Source of the DNA: Paracidobacterium acidisoli
GTDB lineage: Bacteria; Acidobacteriota; Terriglobia; Terriglobales; Acidobacteriaceae
DNA length: 64,000 nucleotides
Assembly (NCBI RefSeq): GCF_003428625.2
Contig: NZ_QVQT02000002.1
Coordinates: 717,026 to 781,025 of the forward strand
Reading direction: 5' to 3'
The notes beneath the pieces are model-generated. The model made no database searches and had not been told where the DNA came from. It saw only the letters and a list, made by a program, of their open reading frames with translations. Made by a program: the position numbers and the translations under genes. Shown in pieces: positions 48,641-57,572 of the stretch; the first letter of the stretch is position 1, and each line of letters starts with the position of its first letter.

Positions 48641-49088
48641 GCTTCTTACGGCACCCTTCGACTTCGCTCAGGACAGGCTTTGAAGCCGTGCCCGGATACA
48701 AAGCGAAATTCTTATCCCACCTTAGCCGCCAACGACGGGCGGCGAAGATGGGGCACCCCGGCATGACTTTCCCACCTTGGCTTCCCGCCCCAGCGCACGA
48801 ATACCGCGTGCGCCGGGGACCCCGGTTCGCGAAGGTGGGGCACCCCGGCGGCGGAGCACCCGGCTGCAGAGCGGGAAACATGGGGTTTTCCCGCTACCGG
48901 GTACGGGCGCGGCGCGGCGGCGCGGGTTTCGGCTATGCTGAACGCAGGCCGGATTCCGGAGCGATACAAGGGCGCGGATGTGCTGCCGGATGCGCAATCC
49001 GAATTGCATATTGAGAAATCGCGCCTGTAGAATTGTCCCGCGCTGACGGTGGGACCGCCCGCGCGACGGGACACTCGGGGAGCCAGCT
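48641..49088. repeat. Palindromic array with an interrupted GGCAC stem
   Basis: No gene seen. GGCAC (48650-48654) is separated from GAAGCCGTGCCC (48682-48693) by a CCTTCGACTTCGCTCAGGAC-type insert. The simple outer palindrome lies at about 48717-48759, and the outer palindrome with one long-stem unit (GCGCACG / CGTGCGC) at about 48771-48842. The last 200 bases lead to the MFS gene and contain no clear signal besides GGGGAG before its TTG. Confidence 0.8.
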
Positions 49089-50405
49089 TTGCAACGTACC
49101 ATTGCCGGAAGCAACGAAGCGGAGAAGAGCACGCTTCGCAGACGCTGGGTCCTTCTGATGCCGGCGGTCTTCATCACCTACAGTCTGGCGTATGTCGACC
49201 GGGCCAATTACGGCTTCGGAGCGGCGGCGGGGCTGGCGGATACGCTGCACATTACCGGATCGCAGACGGCGCTGCTGGGCTCGCTGTTCTTTCTGGGCTA
49301 CTTCCTGTTTCAGATTCCGGGAGCTTCGTATGCGCGGCGGCGGAGCGCGACGCGGCTGGTGTGCTTCAGCCTGATCAGCTGGGGGCTGTTCGCTTCGCTG
49401 ACGGGCGTGATCCGCAACTTCTGGCTGCTGGCGGCGGACCGGCTGCTGCTGGGCGTGGCGGAGAGCCTGATTCTGCCGGCGATGATCACGCTGCTGACGC
49501 ACTGGTTCACGCGCGAGGAGCGGTCGCGGGCGAATACGCTGCTGATCCTGGGCAATCCGGTGACGGTGCTGTGGATGTCGGCGATTACGGGCTATCTGAT
49601 TCATGCCTTCGGATGGCAGATGACCTTCATTCTGGAGGGCGTGCCGTCGATTGTCTGGGCGTTTATATGGCTGGCGACGGCGCGCGACCGGCCGGCGGAT
49701 GCTCCGTGGCTGACGAGCGCGGCGGCGCGCTCGCTCGAAGAGCGGCTGGCGCAGGAGCAGACGGCGCTGCCGAAGATTGCCAATGTGGGCGCGGCGCTGG
49801 TGCGGCCGGAGGTGCTGCTGCTGTCGCTGCAGTACTTCTGCTGGAGCGTGGGCGTGTACGGGTTTGTGCTGTGGCTGCCGGAGACGATCCGGATGGGCGC
49901 CTCGGTCGGCATTGAGGCGACGGGGCTGCTGAGCGCGGTGCCATACCTGCTGGCGATTCTGCTGATGATTGCGGTGTCGTGGCTGTCGGACCGGACGCTG
50001 CGGCGGGCGGGGCTGATCTGGCCGGCGCTGGTGCTGTCGGGGATTGCGCTGCTGAGCTCGTATTTGCTGTCGGGACACGATTTCTGGCTGGCGTACTGCG
50101 GGCTGGTGGTGGCGGGCGGCATGATGTATGCGCCGTATGGGCCTTTTTTCGCGATTATTCCGGAGATCGTTCCGAAGAACGTCGCGGCCGAGGTGGTCGC
50201 GGCGGTGAACAGCTCGGGCGCGCTGGGCGCGTTTGTGGGGAGCTGGCTGGTGGGTCTGCTGCAGGCGAAGACGGGAAGTCCGCGGGACGGGTTTCTGCTG
50301 ATGTCGGTCTCGCTCGTGCTCTCAGGCATGCTGATTCTGCTGCTGCCGCGGAAGAAGCCGCTGGATGACGGGCTCTCTTCCGCGCAGCTTGCGGAGCTGC
50401 ACTGA
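49089..50405 (+). CDS. MFS transporter, probable sugar-acid importer
   Basis: A 438-residue transporter with about 12 membrane segments and ACS-type marks: AVFITYSLAYVDRANYGFGA in helix 1, SLFFLGYFLFQIPGASYARR, RLLLGVAESLILPAMITLLT, WFTREERSRANTLLILGNPV. It starts with TTG, preceded by GGGGAG. The 368-base gap to the next gene is a repeat array, yet location and direction suggest it serves the xylonate-type pathway genes that follow, importing an aldonate such as D-xylonate or D-galactonate. The substrate is inferred from context. Codons are G-ended, as expected on this side of the composition switch. Confidence 0.87.
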   Translation: MQRTIAGSNEAEKSTLRRRWVLLMPAVFITYSLAYVDRANYGFGAAAGLADTLHITGSQTALLGSLFFLGYFLFQIPGASYARRRSATRLVCFSLISWGLFASLTGVIRNFWLLAADRLLLGVAESLILPAMITLLTHWFTREERSRANTLLILGNPVTVLWMSAITGYLIHAFGWQMTFILEGVPSIVWAFIWLATARDRPADAPWLTSAAARSLEERLAQEQTALPKIANVGAALVRPEVLLLSLQYFCWSVGVYGFVLWLPETIRMGASVGIEATGLLSAVPYLLAILLMIAVSWLSDRTLRRAGLIWPALVLSGIALLSSYLLSGHDFWLAYCGLVVAGGMMYAPYGPFFAIIPEIVPKNVAAEVVAAVNSSGALGAFVGSWLVGLLQAKTGSPRDGFLLMSVSLVLSGMLILLLPRKKPLDDGLSSAQLAELH

Positions 50406-50772
50406 AAGGCTGGGTTCCCGGTTTTTCATTCCCACCCTTCGCGCTTCGGCCGGGATGACAAAGGGAAAGAGGTTTCGTTCTTAGGTAAGGAAAAATGCAG
50501 ATAGGAGTATCCGGGCAAACAGGGGCTGAAGCCCGTCCAGATTTAAGACCGATACGGCACGGCTGAAGCCGTGCCCTGATACAAAGCGAAAACTCTTATC
50601 TCACCTTCGGATCGGATGACAAACCCGGAGAATTCTGGTCCGGCCGGGATGACAAAGGGAAGAGGTTTCGTTTTCCGGGAAAGATGTTTCATGTCCATGG
50701 CCGGAAATATGAACGTGGGGTCACGTACCTCGGGAATATGAAGCGCTGCTGTCAGGGATTTTCAGAGGAGAT
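50406..50772. repeat. Palindromic remnants before the dehydratase gene
   Basis: Contains partial GGGATGACAAAGGGAAAGAGG modules (three scattered copies), CAGGGGCTGAAGCCC (about 50519-50533), and GGCACGGCTGAAGCCGTGCC (about 50556-50575). The last 30 bases carry AGAGGAGAT before the dehydratase ATG. No gene seen. Confidence 0.7.
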
Positions 50773-52779
50773 ATGAAGGTCGAACCACTTTCGATTGTGA
50801 GCGTGCTGGAGAGCTCCGGGGCCGATGCGGTCACGGTGCGGACGCATGCGCCGGGACCGGGCGGGCTGCTGCCGCTGACGCCGCAGATGCTGCTGACGCA
50901 GCCTTCGGGGAATCTCTTCGGCCTGAGCCAGAATGCGGGGATGGGCTGGAGCGCAGAGCGGCTGCTGGACCCGGAGTTTCTGATTCTGAGCACGCATGGC
51001 GGCGTGCGGGCAGCGGACGGGACTCCGATTGCTCTGGGCTTTCACACCGGCCACTGGGAGGTGGGGCTGCTGGTGGAGAAGGCGGCGCAGGAGCTGCGGT
51101 CGCTGCAGGCGATTCCCTTTGCCGGCGCGTGCACGGACCCGTGCGACGGAAGATCGCAGGGCACGGACGGGATGCTGGATTCCCTGCCCTACCGCAACGA
51201 TGCGGCGACGGTGCTGCGGCGGCTGATGCGCTCGCTGCCGACACGCAAAGGCGTGATGGGCGTGGCGACCTGCGACAAGGGCCTGCCGGCGATGATGATG
51301 GCGCTGGCGTCGTCGGGCGAGCGGCCGGCGATTCTGGTTCCGGGCGGCACGACGCTGCTGCCGGAGAACGGCGAGGACGCGGGCAAGGTACAGACGATCG
51401 GCGCGCGCTATGCGCAGCAGCAGATCACGCTGGAGTATGCGGCGGAGATGGGATGCAGGGCGTGCGCGTCGCCGGGCGGAGGCTGCCAGTTTCTGGGCAC
51501 GGCGGCGACGTCGCAGGTGGTGGCGGAGGCGCTGGGGATGGCGCTGCCGCACTCGGCGCTGGCTCCTTCGGGCCAGCCGATCTGGCTGGATGCGGCGGCG
51601 CGGTCGGCGCGGGCGCTGCTGCGGATGCACCAGACGGGCGTGGGCATGCGCGACGTGCTGACAGATGCGGCGATCGAGAATGCGATGGTGCTGCACGCGG
51701 CCTTCGGCGGATCGACGAACCTGCTGCTGCACACGCCGGCGATTGCGTACTCAGCCGGGCTGCGGCGGCCGACGGTCGCGGACTGGACGCGGATCAACCG
51801 GGAGATTCCGCGGCTGGTGGATGCGCTGCCGAACGGGCCGCGGGGGTTTGCGACGGTGCAGGTGTTTCTGGCCGGCGGCGTGGCGGAGGTGATGCTGCAT
51901 CTGCGGGCAGCGGGGCTGCTGGACACGAGCGTGCTGACGGTGACGGGACAGACGCTGGATCAGAATCTGGACTGGTGGGAGCAGAGCGAGCGGCGGAGGC
52001 GGCTGAAGCAGGAGCTGCGCGAGCAGGACGGGATCGACGCGGACGACGTGATTATGTCTCCGGACCGGGCGAGAGAGCGCGGGCTGACGGCGACGGTGTG
52101 CTTCCCGGCGGGGAACCTGGCGCCGGAGGGCTCGGTGATCAAGAGCACGGCGATCGATGCGTCACTGGTGGATGCGGATGAGGTGTACCGCCATACAGGA
52201 CCGGCAAGGGTGTTTGTGTCGGAGGCGGCGGCGATTCAGGCGCTGAAGAACGGAGCGGTGGGGCACGGCGATGTGATGGTGCTGATCTGCGGCGGACCGA
52301 TGGGGGCGGGGATGGAGGAGATCTATCAGGTCACGTCGGCGCTGAAGCAGCTTCCCTTCTGCAGGCATGTTGCGGTGATCACGGATGCGCGCTTCAGCGG
52401 CGTGTCGACGGGCGCGTGCCTGGGGCATGTGTCGCCGGAGGCGCTGGCGGGCGGTCCGGTGGGACGGGTGCGCGAGGGCGATGTGATCGAGATTGTGGTG
52501 GACCGCAGAGGCATGACGGGCACGGTGAATCTGGTGGGCGAGGGCGAGGAGAGCTTCAGCGCGGAAGAGGGCGCGCGGCGGCTGGCGCTGCGAGGGCCGC
52601 GCGAGGACCTGGCTCCGCACCCGAGGCTGCCGGACGATACGCGGCTGTGGGCGGCGCTGATCCAGGCGAGCGGCGGCGTGTGGGGCGGATGTGTGTACGA
52701 CACGGAACGGATTGTGGCGCGGCTGGCTGCCGCGAACGCGATGGACACAAACACAAACGGAGAGGCCGGAGATCTATGA
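50773..52779 (+). CDS. yjhG: YjhG/YagF-type D-xylonate dehydratase (IlvD/Edd family)
   Basis: A 668-residue dehydratase that follows E. coli YjhG almost segment by segment: [140 protein letters not shown] and [20 protein letters not shown]. The conserved cysteines (in TDPCDGR, ATCDKG and SPGGGCQ) are placed to bind an iron-sulfur cluster. YjhG-type enzymes dehydrate D-xylonate or related aldonates to 2-keto-3-deoxy acids. It overlaps the FAH-family gene by four bases (ATGA), so the two act in sequence. AGAGGAGAT gives a strong ribosome site. Confidence 0.94.
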   Translation: MKVEPLSIVSVLESSGADAVTVRTHAPGPGGLLPLTPQMLLTQPSGNLFGLSQNAGMGWSAERLLDPEFLILSTHGGVRAADGTPIALGFHTGHWEVGLLVEKAAQELRSLQAIPFAGACTDPCDGRSQGTDGMLDSLPYRNDAATVLRRLMRSLPTRKGVMGVATCDKGLPAMMMALASSGERPAILVPGGTTLLPENGEDAGKVQTIGARYAQQQITLEYAAEMGCRACASPGGGCQFLGTAATSQVVAEALGMALPHSALAPSGQPIWLDAAARSARALLRMHQTGVGMRDVLTDAAIENAMVLHAAFGGSTNLLLHTPAIAYSAGLRRPTVADWTRINREIPRLVDALPNGPRGFATVQVFLAGGVAEVMLHLRAAGLLDTSVLTVTGQTLDQNLDWWEQSERRRRLKQELREQDGIDADDVIMSPDRARERGLTATVCFPAGNLAPEGSVIKSTAIDASLVDADEVYRHTGPARVFVSEAAAIQALKNGAVGHGDVMVLICGGPMGAGMEEIYQVTSALKQLPFCRHVAVITDARFSGVSTGACLGHVSPEALAGGPVGRVREGDVIEIVVDRRGMTGTVNLVGEGEESFSAEEGARRLALRGPREDLAPHPRLPDDTRLWAALIQASGGVWGGCVYDTERIVARLAAANAMDTNTNGEAGDL

Positions 52780-53603
52780 AACTGTATCGCAGCCGTGAGG
52801 GCAATTTTGTCGCTTCCGAGGGAGCGTTTTACCGCGTGGAAGGCAGCTCGTGGGATGAGCTGATTGCCCGCGACGATGTGTACGATGTGTGTCTGGCGGC
52901 GGCGAAGTCAGGCGCGGCCGTGGCAGAGCCGGGCGAGGAGACGCTGCTGGCTCCGGTGGAGAACCAGCCGGTGTGGGCGGCGGGAGTGACCTACTACCGC
53001 AGCCGCAATGCGCGCATGGAAGAGTCGAAGGACGCGGGCGGCGGCAGCTTTTACGACCGCGTGTATTCGGCGGAGCGGCCGGAGCTGTTCTTCAAGGCGA
53101 ATGGGCCGGCGGTGGTGGGCAACGGCGGCAAAGTGAGGATTCGCACGGACGCGAAGTGGTCGGTTCCGGAGCCGGAGCTGGCGCTGGCGGTGAGCCGGAC
53201 AGGAAAGATTGTGGGCTACACGATCGGCAACGATATGAGCTCGCGCGATATCGAAGGCGAGAACCCGCTGTATCTGCCGCAGGCGAAGGTGTATGACGGC
53301 AGCGCGGCGCTGGGTCCGTGCGTTCTGCTGAGCCGCGAGATGCCGAAGCGGGAGACACGGATCAGCGTGGAGATTCTGCGCGCCGGCAGGGCCGCATTTG
53401 CGGGCGAGACGGCGCTGACGGAGCTGAAGCGCGATCCGAAGACGCTGGTGGAGTATCTGTTCCGCGACAACAGCTTTCCAAAGGGATGCTTTCTGATGAC
53501 AGGCACGGGGATCGTTCCTCCGGACTCGTTCACGCTGGCGCACGGGGATTCGATCCACATCACGATTGAAGGGATCGGCACGCTGAAGAATCAGGTGGCG
53601 TGA
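52776..53603 (+). CDS. FAH-family 2-keto-3-deoxy-pentonate dehydratase
   Basis: A 275-residue protein of the fumarylacetoacetate hydrolase superfamily. Landmarks: [60 protein letters not shown] (metal-binding glutamates E-P-E-L), [32 protein letters not shown], and [20 protein letters not shown]. In the non-phosphorylating (Weimberg-like) routes a FAH-fold enzyme dehydrates 2-keto-3-deoxy-xylonate/arabinonate to 2,5-dioxopentanoate. Coupling by ATGA to the YjhG-type dehydratase makes this the likely role. The next enzyme, a 2,5-dioxopentanoate dehydrogenase, is not in the window. An aldolase-type or hydrolase activity on another keto acid is the main alternative. Confidence 0.88.
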   Translation: MKLYRSREGNFVASEGAFYRVEGSSWDELIARDDVYDVCLAAAKSGAAVAEPGEETLLAPVENQPVWAAGVTYYRSRNARMEESKDAGGGSFYDRVYSAERPELFFKANGPAVVGNGGKVRIRTDAKWSVPEPELALAVSRTGKIVGYTIGNDMSSRDIEGENPLYLPQAKVYDGSAALGPCVLLSREMPKRETRISVEILRAGRAAFAGETALTELKRDPKTLVEYLFRDNSFPKGCFLMTGTGIVPPDSFTLAHGDSIHITIEGIGTLKNQVA

Positions 53604-53957
53604 GCCGGGGCTGAAGCCCCTTTTTTTTGCACGCTTTTATCCCCCGGCTAAAGCCGGGGGCTTCTACCGGTCTCGCTGACGCGAGACGGAAACCCGATTC
53701 GGATATTTCCTCCCACCTTAGCTTCCTGCCCCAGCGAACTTTGTTCGCCGGGGACCCCCGGTTCGCGAAGGTGGGGCACCCTGATTCTACGGAGGGGGAA
53801 ATGCAGATCCCTCCACTGCGCTTCACTGCGTTCCGCTTCGGTCGGGGTGACAAGGGGAAAGAGTTTTCATTCCCATGTCCGGAAGTCCGGACATGGGGCA
53901 CCCGGATTCTGCGAACGCCCCACTCGTGAGAAGCTGCAGCCGATTCCCCGGCTGGGT
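53604..53957. repeat. Palindromic array between convergent genes
   Basis: After the terminator: CCCCCGGCTAAAGCCGGGGG with GTCTCGCTGACGCGAGAC (about 53641-53688); outer palindrome with one GCGAAC / GTTCGC unit (about 53712-53778); a GATCCCTCCACTGCG...TCGGGGTGACAA module (about 53805-53853); and a strong CCCATGTCCG / CGGACATGGGG stem (53872-53898). No gene seen. Confidence 0.82.
53607..53628 (+). terminator. Repeat-derived intrinsic terminator
   Basis: GGGGC TGAA GCCCC followed by TTTTTTTT starts three bases after the FAH-family stop codon. It is a perfect copy of the common GGGGCTGAAGCCCC module with an ideal U tract. Confidence 0.8.
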
Positions 53958-56603
53958 TCACTCTCCGCGCAGGGCGACGAGCGGGTTGATGCGCGAGGCG
54001 CGGAAGGCGGGGATGTATCCGGCGAGCAGAGCCACGGCGACGAGCAGCAGAGCCATGCCGGCGTAGGTGAGCAGGTCGGTGGGCGCGGTTCCGAAGAGCA
54101 GCGAGGCGATGGCGCGGGCGAGAGCAAGCGAGATGACGGTGCCGGCGGCGATGCCGGCGAGGGCCAGCCACAGAGTCTTCAGGATAACGCCGAGCTGGAC
54201 GCGGGAGCGGCTGGCGCCGAGGGCCATGCGGATGCCGATCTCCTGCGTCTGACGCGTAACCGAATATGCGATGACGCCGTAGATGCCGAGCGAGGCGAGG
54301 ATGAGTCCGAGCGCGGCGAAGGCTCCGACGAGAAGGACGAAGAAGCGGCGCGGCGAGGTGGCGTGATCGACGATGCCCTGGATGGGGCGGAATTCGGTCG
54401 CGGGCTGGCCGGGATTGATGGAGCGCAGGGTGCTCATGATGCCGGACGCGAGCGATGAGGGCGGCAGCTTGCTGCGCACGACGAGCTGTGCGCCTTCAGG
54501 ACCGAACTGGGTGGCGGGCAGGTACATCTGCCAGCCTGCGCTGTTCTCCGCGCTGCTTTCATGCACGTCGGCGATGACGCCGATGACGCGGGCGTCGGTA
54601 CCGGAGACGCTGGCGATGCGTCCGATGGGGTCCTGGCCGGGCCAGAGCCTGTGGGCGACGGTCTCATTGATGATGACGACTTTCTGGCTTTTGGGGCTGT
54701 CGTCCCAGCTGATGTCGCGGCCTTCGATGAGGCGCATGCCGATGGCGCGGAGATAGCCGGGGGACACGATGTAGACGAAGGTCGCCTGCAGCTCGCCCTC
54801 GTGATAGAGGACGCCTTTGGCGCTGATGCCCCAGCTGCGGTTGCGGCTCATGGGCAGATTGTCGGAGATGCCGGCGGTCTCGACGCCGGGGAGCATGGAG
54901 ACGCGGCGGATGACCTCCTGCCAGATGGCGGAGCGCTTGTCGGCGCTGTTGCCGTCGTCGTAGTCGACGCTGATGGCGGCGGCCTGGCTGGGCTGGAAGC
55001 CTAAATCGACATCAAGGACGCGGAGGAAGCTGCGCAGCAGCAGACCGGCACCGATGAGAAGAACGCAGGCGAGCGCCACCTCAGAGACGACGAGCACGGA
55101 GCGGAGGCGGTCGCGTTTACGGCCTTCGCTGGTGCTGGGGCCGCTCTCTTTGAGAGCCTCCTGCAGATTGACGCGCGAGATGCGCAGACCGGGGGCGAGG
55201 CCGAAGAGGGTCGCGGCGGCGATGGCGACGAAGAGCGTCCAGAGAAGGGCGCGGCCATCGACGCGCACGCTGCTGAGCAGCGGCAGAGCGATGGAGCCCT
55301 GATGCGCGAGCCAGGTGGTGAGAGAGAAGGCGATACCGAGGCCGGCGAGCGAGCCGGCGCAGGAGAGGATGAGGCTCTCGGTGAGGAGCTGGCGGACGAG
55401 CCGTCCGCGGCCCGCGCCGAGCGCGGTGCGCATGGCGAATTCCCTGCTGCGCGAGGCGGCGCGCGCGAGCAGAAGGCTGGAGAGGTTGACGCAGACGATG
55501 AGCAGGATGAGGCCGACGGCGCACCAGAGCACGATGAGCGAGCGGCGGATACGGCCGCTGACGTAGTCCTTCAGGCCGTAGATGCGGCCGGTGTAGCCGG
55601 GCTTGTACTCGGGATGCGTGAGATCGAAGTCGAGGGTGGGAAAGAGCTCATCGGCCTCGGCCTGCGCGGCGCCGAGGGTGACGCCGGGCTTCATGCGCGC
55701 GATGAGAGCGAGGTCGTTTCCATCATGGCGAAAATCTTCTTCGATGTAGGGGACGAACATATCGACTTTGGAGGCGGGCGCGAAGACCGAACCGAAGTCG
55801 AAGCTCTCGGGCAGAACACCGATGACGGTCACGGGCGTGTTGTTGAAGCTGACGGCCTGTCCAATGATGGAGGGGTTGGCGGCGAAGCGGCTCTTCCAGA
55901 AGGCGTGGCTGAGCAGGACGACGGGGCGCGCGTGCTGGAGGCCTTCTTCGGATGTGAAGAGACGCCCGAGCTCGGGCTCGACGCCGAGGGTCTGAAAGAA
56001 GTTGGTCATGACCAGAAGTCCGGTGACGGGCAGCGGCACGGAGCGGCCGGTGAGCTTGAAATTGTCGGGGCCGGTGAAGGCGAAGTAGCCGGTCACGGAC
56101 GCGAAGGAGTGATTGCGCTGCTGGATTTCGCGGGTGGCGTCGACGGAATAGGTCATCGAAGATTCGCCGCCCTTCGGATCTTTCTCGAGAATGCGGACGA
56201 GCCGATCCGGATTGCGGAAGGGCAGCGGGCGGAGCAGGATGGCGTTGACGACGCTGAAGACGGCGATGTTGGCTCCGATGCCGAGGGCGAGGATGAGCAC
56301 GGCAACGATGGTGAAGATGCTGTCGCGGCGCAGGGTGCGGAGGGTGTAGCGCACGTCCTGCCCGAGGATGTCGAGCCAGGGAAGGCCGCGGGTCTCGCGG
56401 TGCTGCTCTTTTGCCTGCATGATGCCTCCAAAACGGATGAGCGCCTGGCGGCGCGCTTCTTCTGCGGACATGCCGCGGCGGAGATTCTCCTCCACGGCGA
56501 ATTCGAGGTGGGTGGCCATTTCGGCGTCGAGATCGTCGTCGAGCGGCTTGCGGCCGAGGAAGGCACGCGTGCGCTGGAGCAAACAGCGCAGGAGGCCGCT
56601 CAT
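53958..56603 (-). CDS. PadR-linked ADOP-family permease with N-terminal prefix domain
   Basis: An 881-residue permease counted from the ATG at 56603, which overlaps the PadR stop (ATGA). Residues 1-80 form a cytoplasmic prefix (LDDDLDAEMATHLEFAVEEN, then RRGMSAEEARRQALIRFGG) typical of full-length ADOP proteins and absent from the three paralogues at 34-42 kb. Then come VRYTLRTLRRDSIFTIVAVL, GIGANIAVFSVVNAILLRPL, a first FtsX core (NLSSLLLARAASRSREFAMR), a second MacB-like domain, and the last core (YSVTRQTQEIGIRMALGASR), ending ASRINPLVALRGE. Family inference is ATP-driven export or envelope stress response with an unlinked ATPase. The PadR partner probably regulates it. Confidence 0.92.
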   Translation of the reverse strand: MSGLLRCLLQRTRAFLGRKPLDDDLDAEMATHLEFAVEENLRRGMSAEEARRQALIRFGGIMQAKEQHRETRGLPWLDILGQDVRYTLRTLRRDSIFTIVAVLILALGIGANIAVFSVVNAILLRPLPFRNPDRLVRILEKDPKGGESSMTYSVDATREIQQRNHSFASVTGYFAFTGPDNFKLTGRSVPLPVTGLLVMTNFFQTLGVEPELGRLFTSEEGLQHARPVVLLSHAFWKSRFAANPSIIGQAVSFNNTPVTVIGVLPESFDFGSVFAPASKVDMFVPYIEEDFRHDGNDLALIARMKPGVTLGAAQAEADELFPTLDFDLTHPEYKPGYTGRIYGLKDYVSGRIRRSLIVLWCAVGLILLIVCVNLSSLLLARAASRSREFAMRTALGAGRGRLVRQLLTESLILSCAGSLAGLGIAFSLTTWLAHQGSIALPLLSSVRVDGRALLWTLFVAIAAATLFGLAPGLRISRVNLQEALKESGPSTSEGRKRDRLRSVLVVSEVALACVLLIGAGLLLRSFLRVLDVDLGFQPSQAAAISVDYDDGNSADKRSAIWQEVIRRVSMLPGVETAGISDNLPMSRNRSWGISAKGVLYHEGELQATFVYIVSPGYLRAIGMRLIEGRDISWDDSPKSQKVVIINETVAHRLWPGQDPIGRIASVSGTDARVIGVIADVHESSAENSAGWQMYLPATQFGPEGAQLVVRSKLPPSSLASGIMSTLRSINPGQPATEFRPIQGIVDHATSPRRFFVLLVGAFAALGLILASLGIYGVIAYSVTRQTQEIGIRMALGASRSRVQLGVILKTLWLALAGIAAGTVISLALARAIASLLFGTAPTDLLTYAGMALLLVAVALLAGYIPAFRASRINPLVALRGE

Positions 56604-56953
56604 TTTGCTCCGCCTTCGTTCTGCATGGCCAGCACACGGCCCATGACTCCGGATAATCGCTGCCAGTAGGAGGTGTCTTCGGCGAGCTGCTTCCGGCCGG
56701 CGCGGGTGATGGAGTAGAACTTTGCTTTGCGATTGTTGTCGGAGGTGCCCCAGGCGGCGTAGATCCAGCCGCGCTGCTGCAGGCGGACGAGCGAGGCATA
56801 GATGGTTCCCTGATTGAGCAGGACTTCGTTGCCGCTGACCTCTTCGATGCGGCGGGCGATGCCGTAGCCGTGCTGCTCGCCCATGGCGGAGAGGGTCTGC
56901 AGCACCATGAGGTCGAGGGTTCCCTGAAGCAGATCGAGTTTGGAGTCTCCCAT
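56600..56953 (-). CDS. PadR-family transcriptional regulator
   Basis: A 117-residue regulator with the PadR winged helix: LLQGTLDLMVLQTLSAMGEQ, HGYGIARRIEEVSGNEVLLN, GTIYASLVRLQQRGWIYAAW, then DNNRKAKFYSITRAGRKQLA. PadR proteins repress promoters and release DNA on binding phenolics or other small molecules; in Acidobacteria they commonly precede ADOP permease genes. The ATG at 56953 is chosen for the AGGAG six bases upstream. Its stop overlaps the permease start. A 13-14-base inverted repeat lies just upstream (56972-57004), a good candidate for autoregulation. Confidence 0.93.
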   Translation of the reverse strand: MGDSKLDLLQGTLDLMVLQTLSAMGEQHGYGIARRIEEVSGNEVLLNQGTIYASLVRLQQRGWIYAAWGTSDNNRKAKFYSITRAGRKQLAEDTSYWQRLSGVMGRVLAMQNEGGAK

Positions 56954-57568
56954 GCAGCTCTCCTGTGCGGTAACCACAGGAGAGTAACGCAACTCTCTGT
57001 GGTTGTGCCACAGGAGTACGGGGCTGGTTCAGGAAAAGTTCCGCGAAAAGTTTGGGGGGACGATTTTTTGCGAGCCCGGCAGATTTGGCCCGCCCACCTT
57101 AGCTTCGCGAAGGTGGGGCACCCTGGTCCTGCGAGCATCCAGTCTCATAAAAGCAACTGCAGATCCCTCGACTTCGCTCGGGATGACAAAGGAGGGATCT
57201 GGGATGACAAGGAAAGAGTTTTCAGTCCCGTGTTCGAAGGGATGGACATGGGGCATCCAGAATTTTATGGTGCGGCCGAAATGGGGTTTAGCTTCCCACC
57301 TTAGCCGCCAACGGCGGGCGGCGAAGATGGGGCACCCCGGTTCGCGAAGGATAGGCACCCTGGGGATGCCTGATACGAAGCGATTCATGCGGACATGTGC
57401 GGGGCGATGTCTTCCTGCCTGGCTCCAAACTGGTATCCTTATACAAGACAACGCATATTGGGAGCGGTTTACCGTCGGGGCTGAGCGAGGCCCCTTCCCG
57501 GCGTATCTGTCTGAATATCGCGGGCGGGCCGGAACCCGCGCGCCACCCTGCAACATACAGAGAGAACC
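56954..57568. repeat. Gap between PadR and the YbiT-like gene
   Basis: Holds the PadR operator, a minimal outer palindrome CCCACCTTAGC / GCGAAGGTGGGG without any inserted unit (57093-57118), the CTCGGGATGAC module (about 57162-57190), a simple outer palindrome (about 57294-57335), and a leader of about 180 bases with two hairpins: GGGGC / GGCCCC (about 57478-57495) and CGCGGG / CCCGCG (about 57519-57541). Confidence 0.75.
56972..57004 (-). promoter_or_regulatory. Candidate PadR operator, inverted repeat
   Basis: AACCACAGGAGAGT, a 6-base spacer, and ACTCTCTGTGGTT form an inverted repeat with one extra base in one arm, 19-51 bases before the PadR start codon. Position and symmetry suit an autoregulatory operator; a third half site CACAGGAG lies at about 57010-57017. 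Confidence 0.5.
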
Positions 57569-57572
57569 ATGA
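57387..57572 (+). CDS. Possible upstream ORF overlapping the YbiT-like start
   Basis: A 61-codon ORF whose TGA overlaps the ATG of the ABC-F gene (ATGA). The product (MRTCAGRCLPAWLQ ... CNIQREP) shows no known domain and no strong ribosome site is visible. It spans both leader hairpins. It may be a leader peptide or a chance open frame in GC-rich DNA. Confidence 0.2.
   Translation: MRTCAGRCLPAWLQTGILIQDNAYWERFTVGAERGPFPAYLSEYRGRAGTRAPPCNIQREP

Noticed and set aside
56604-57011. PadR-permease fusion in one frame (1017 codons)
   Set aside because: The upstream part of that frame is out of frame with the real PadR sequence; the true permease start overlaps the PadR stop at 56600-56603.
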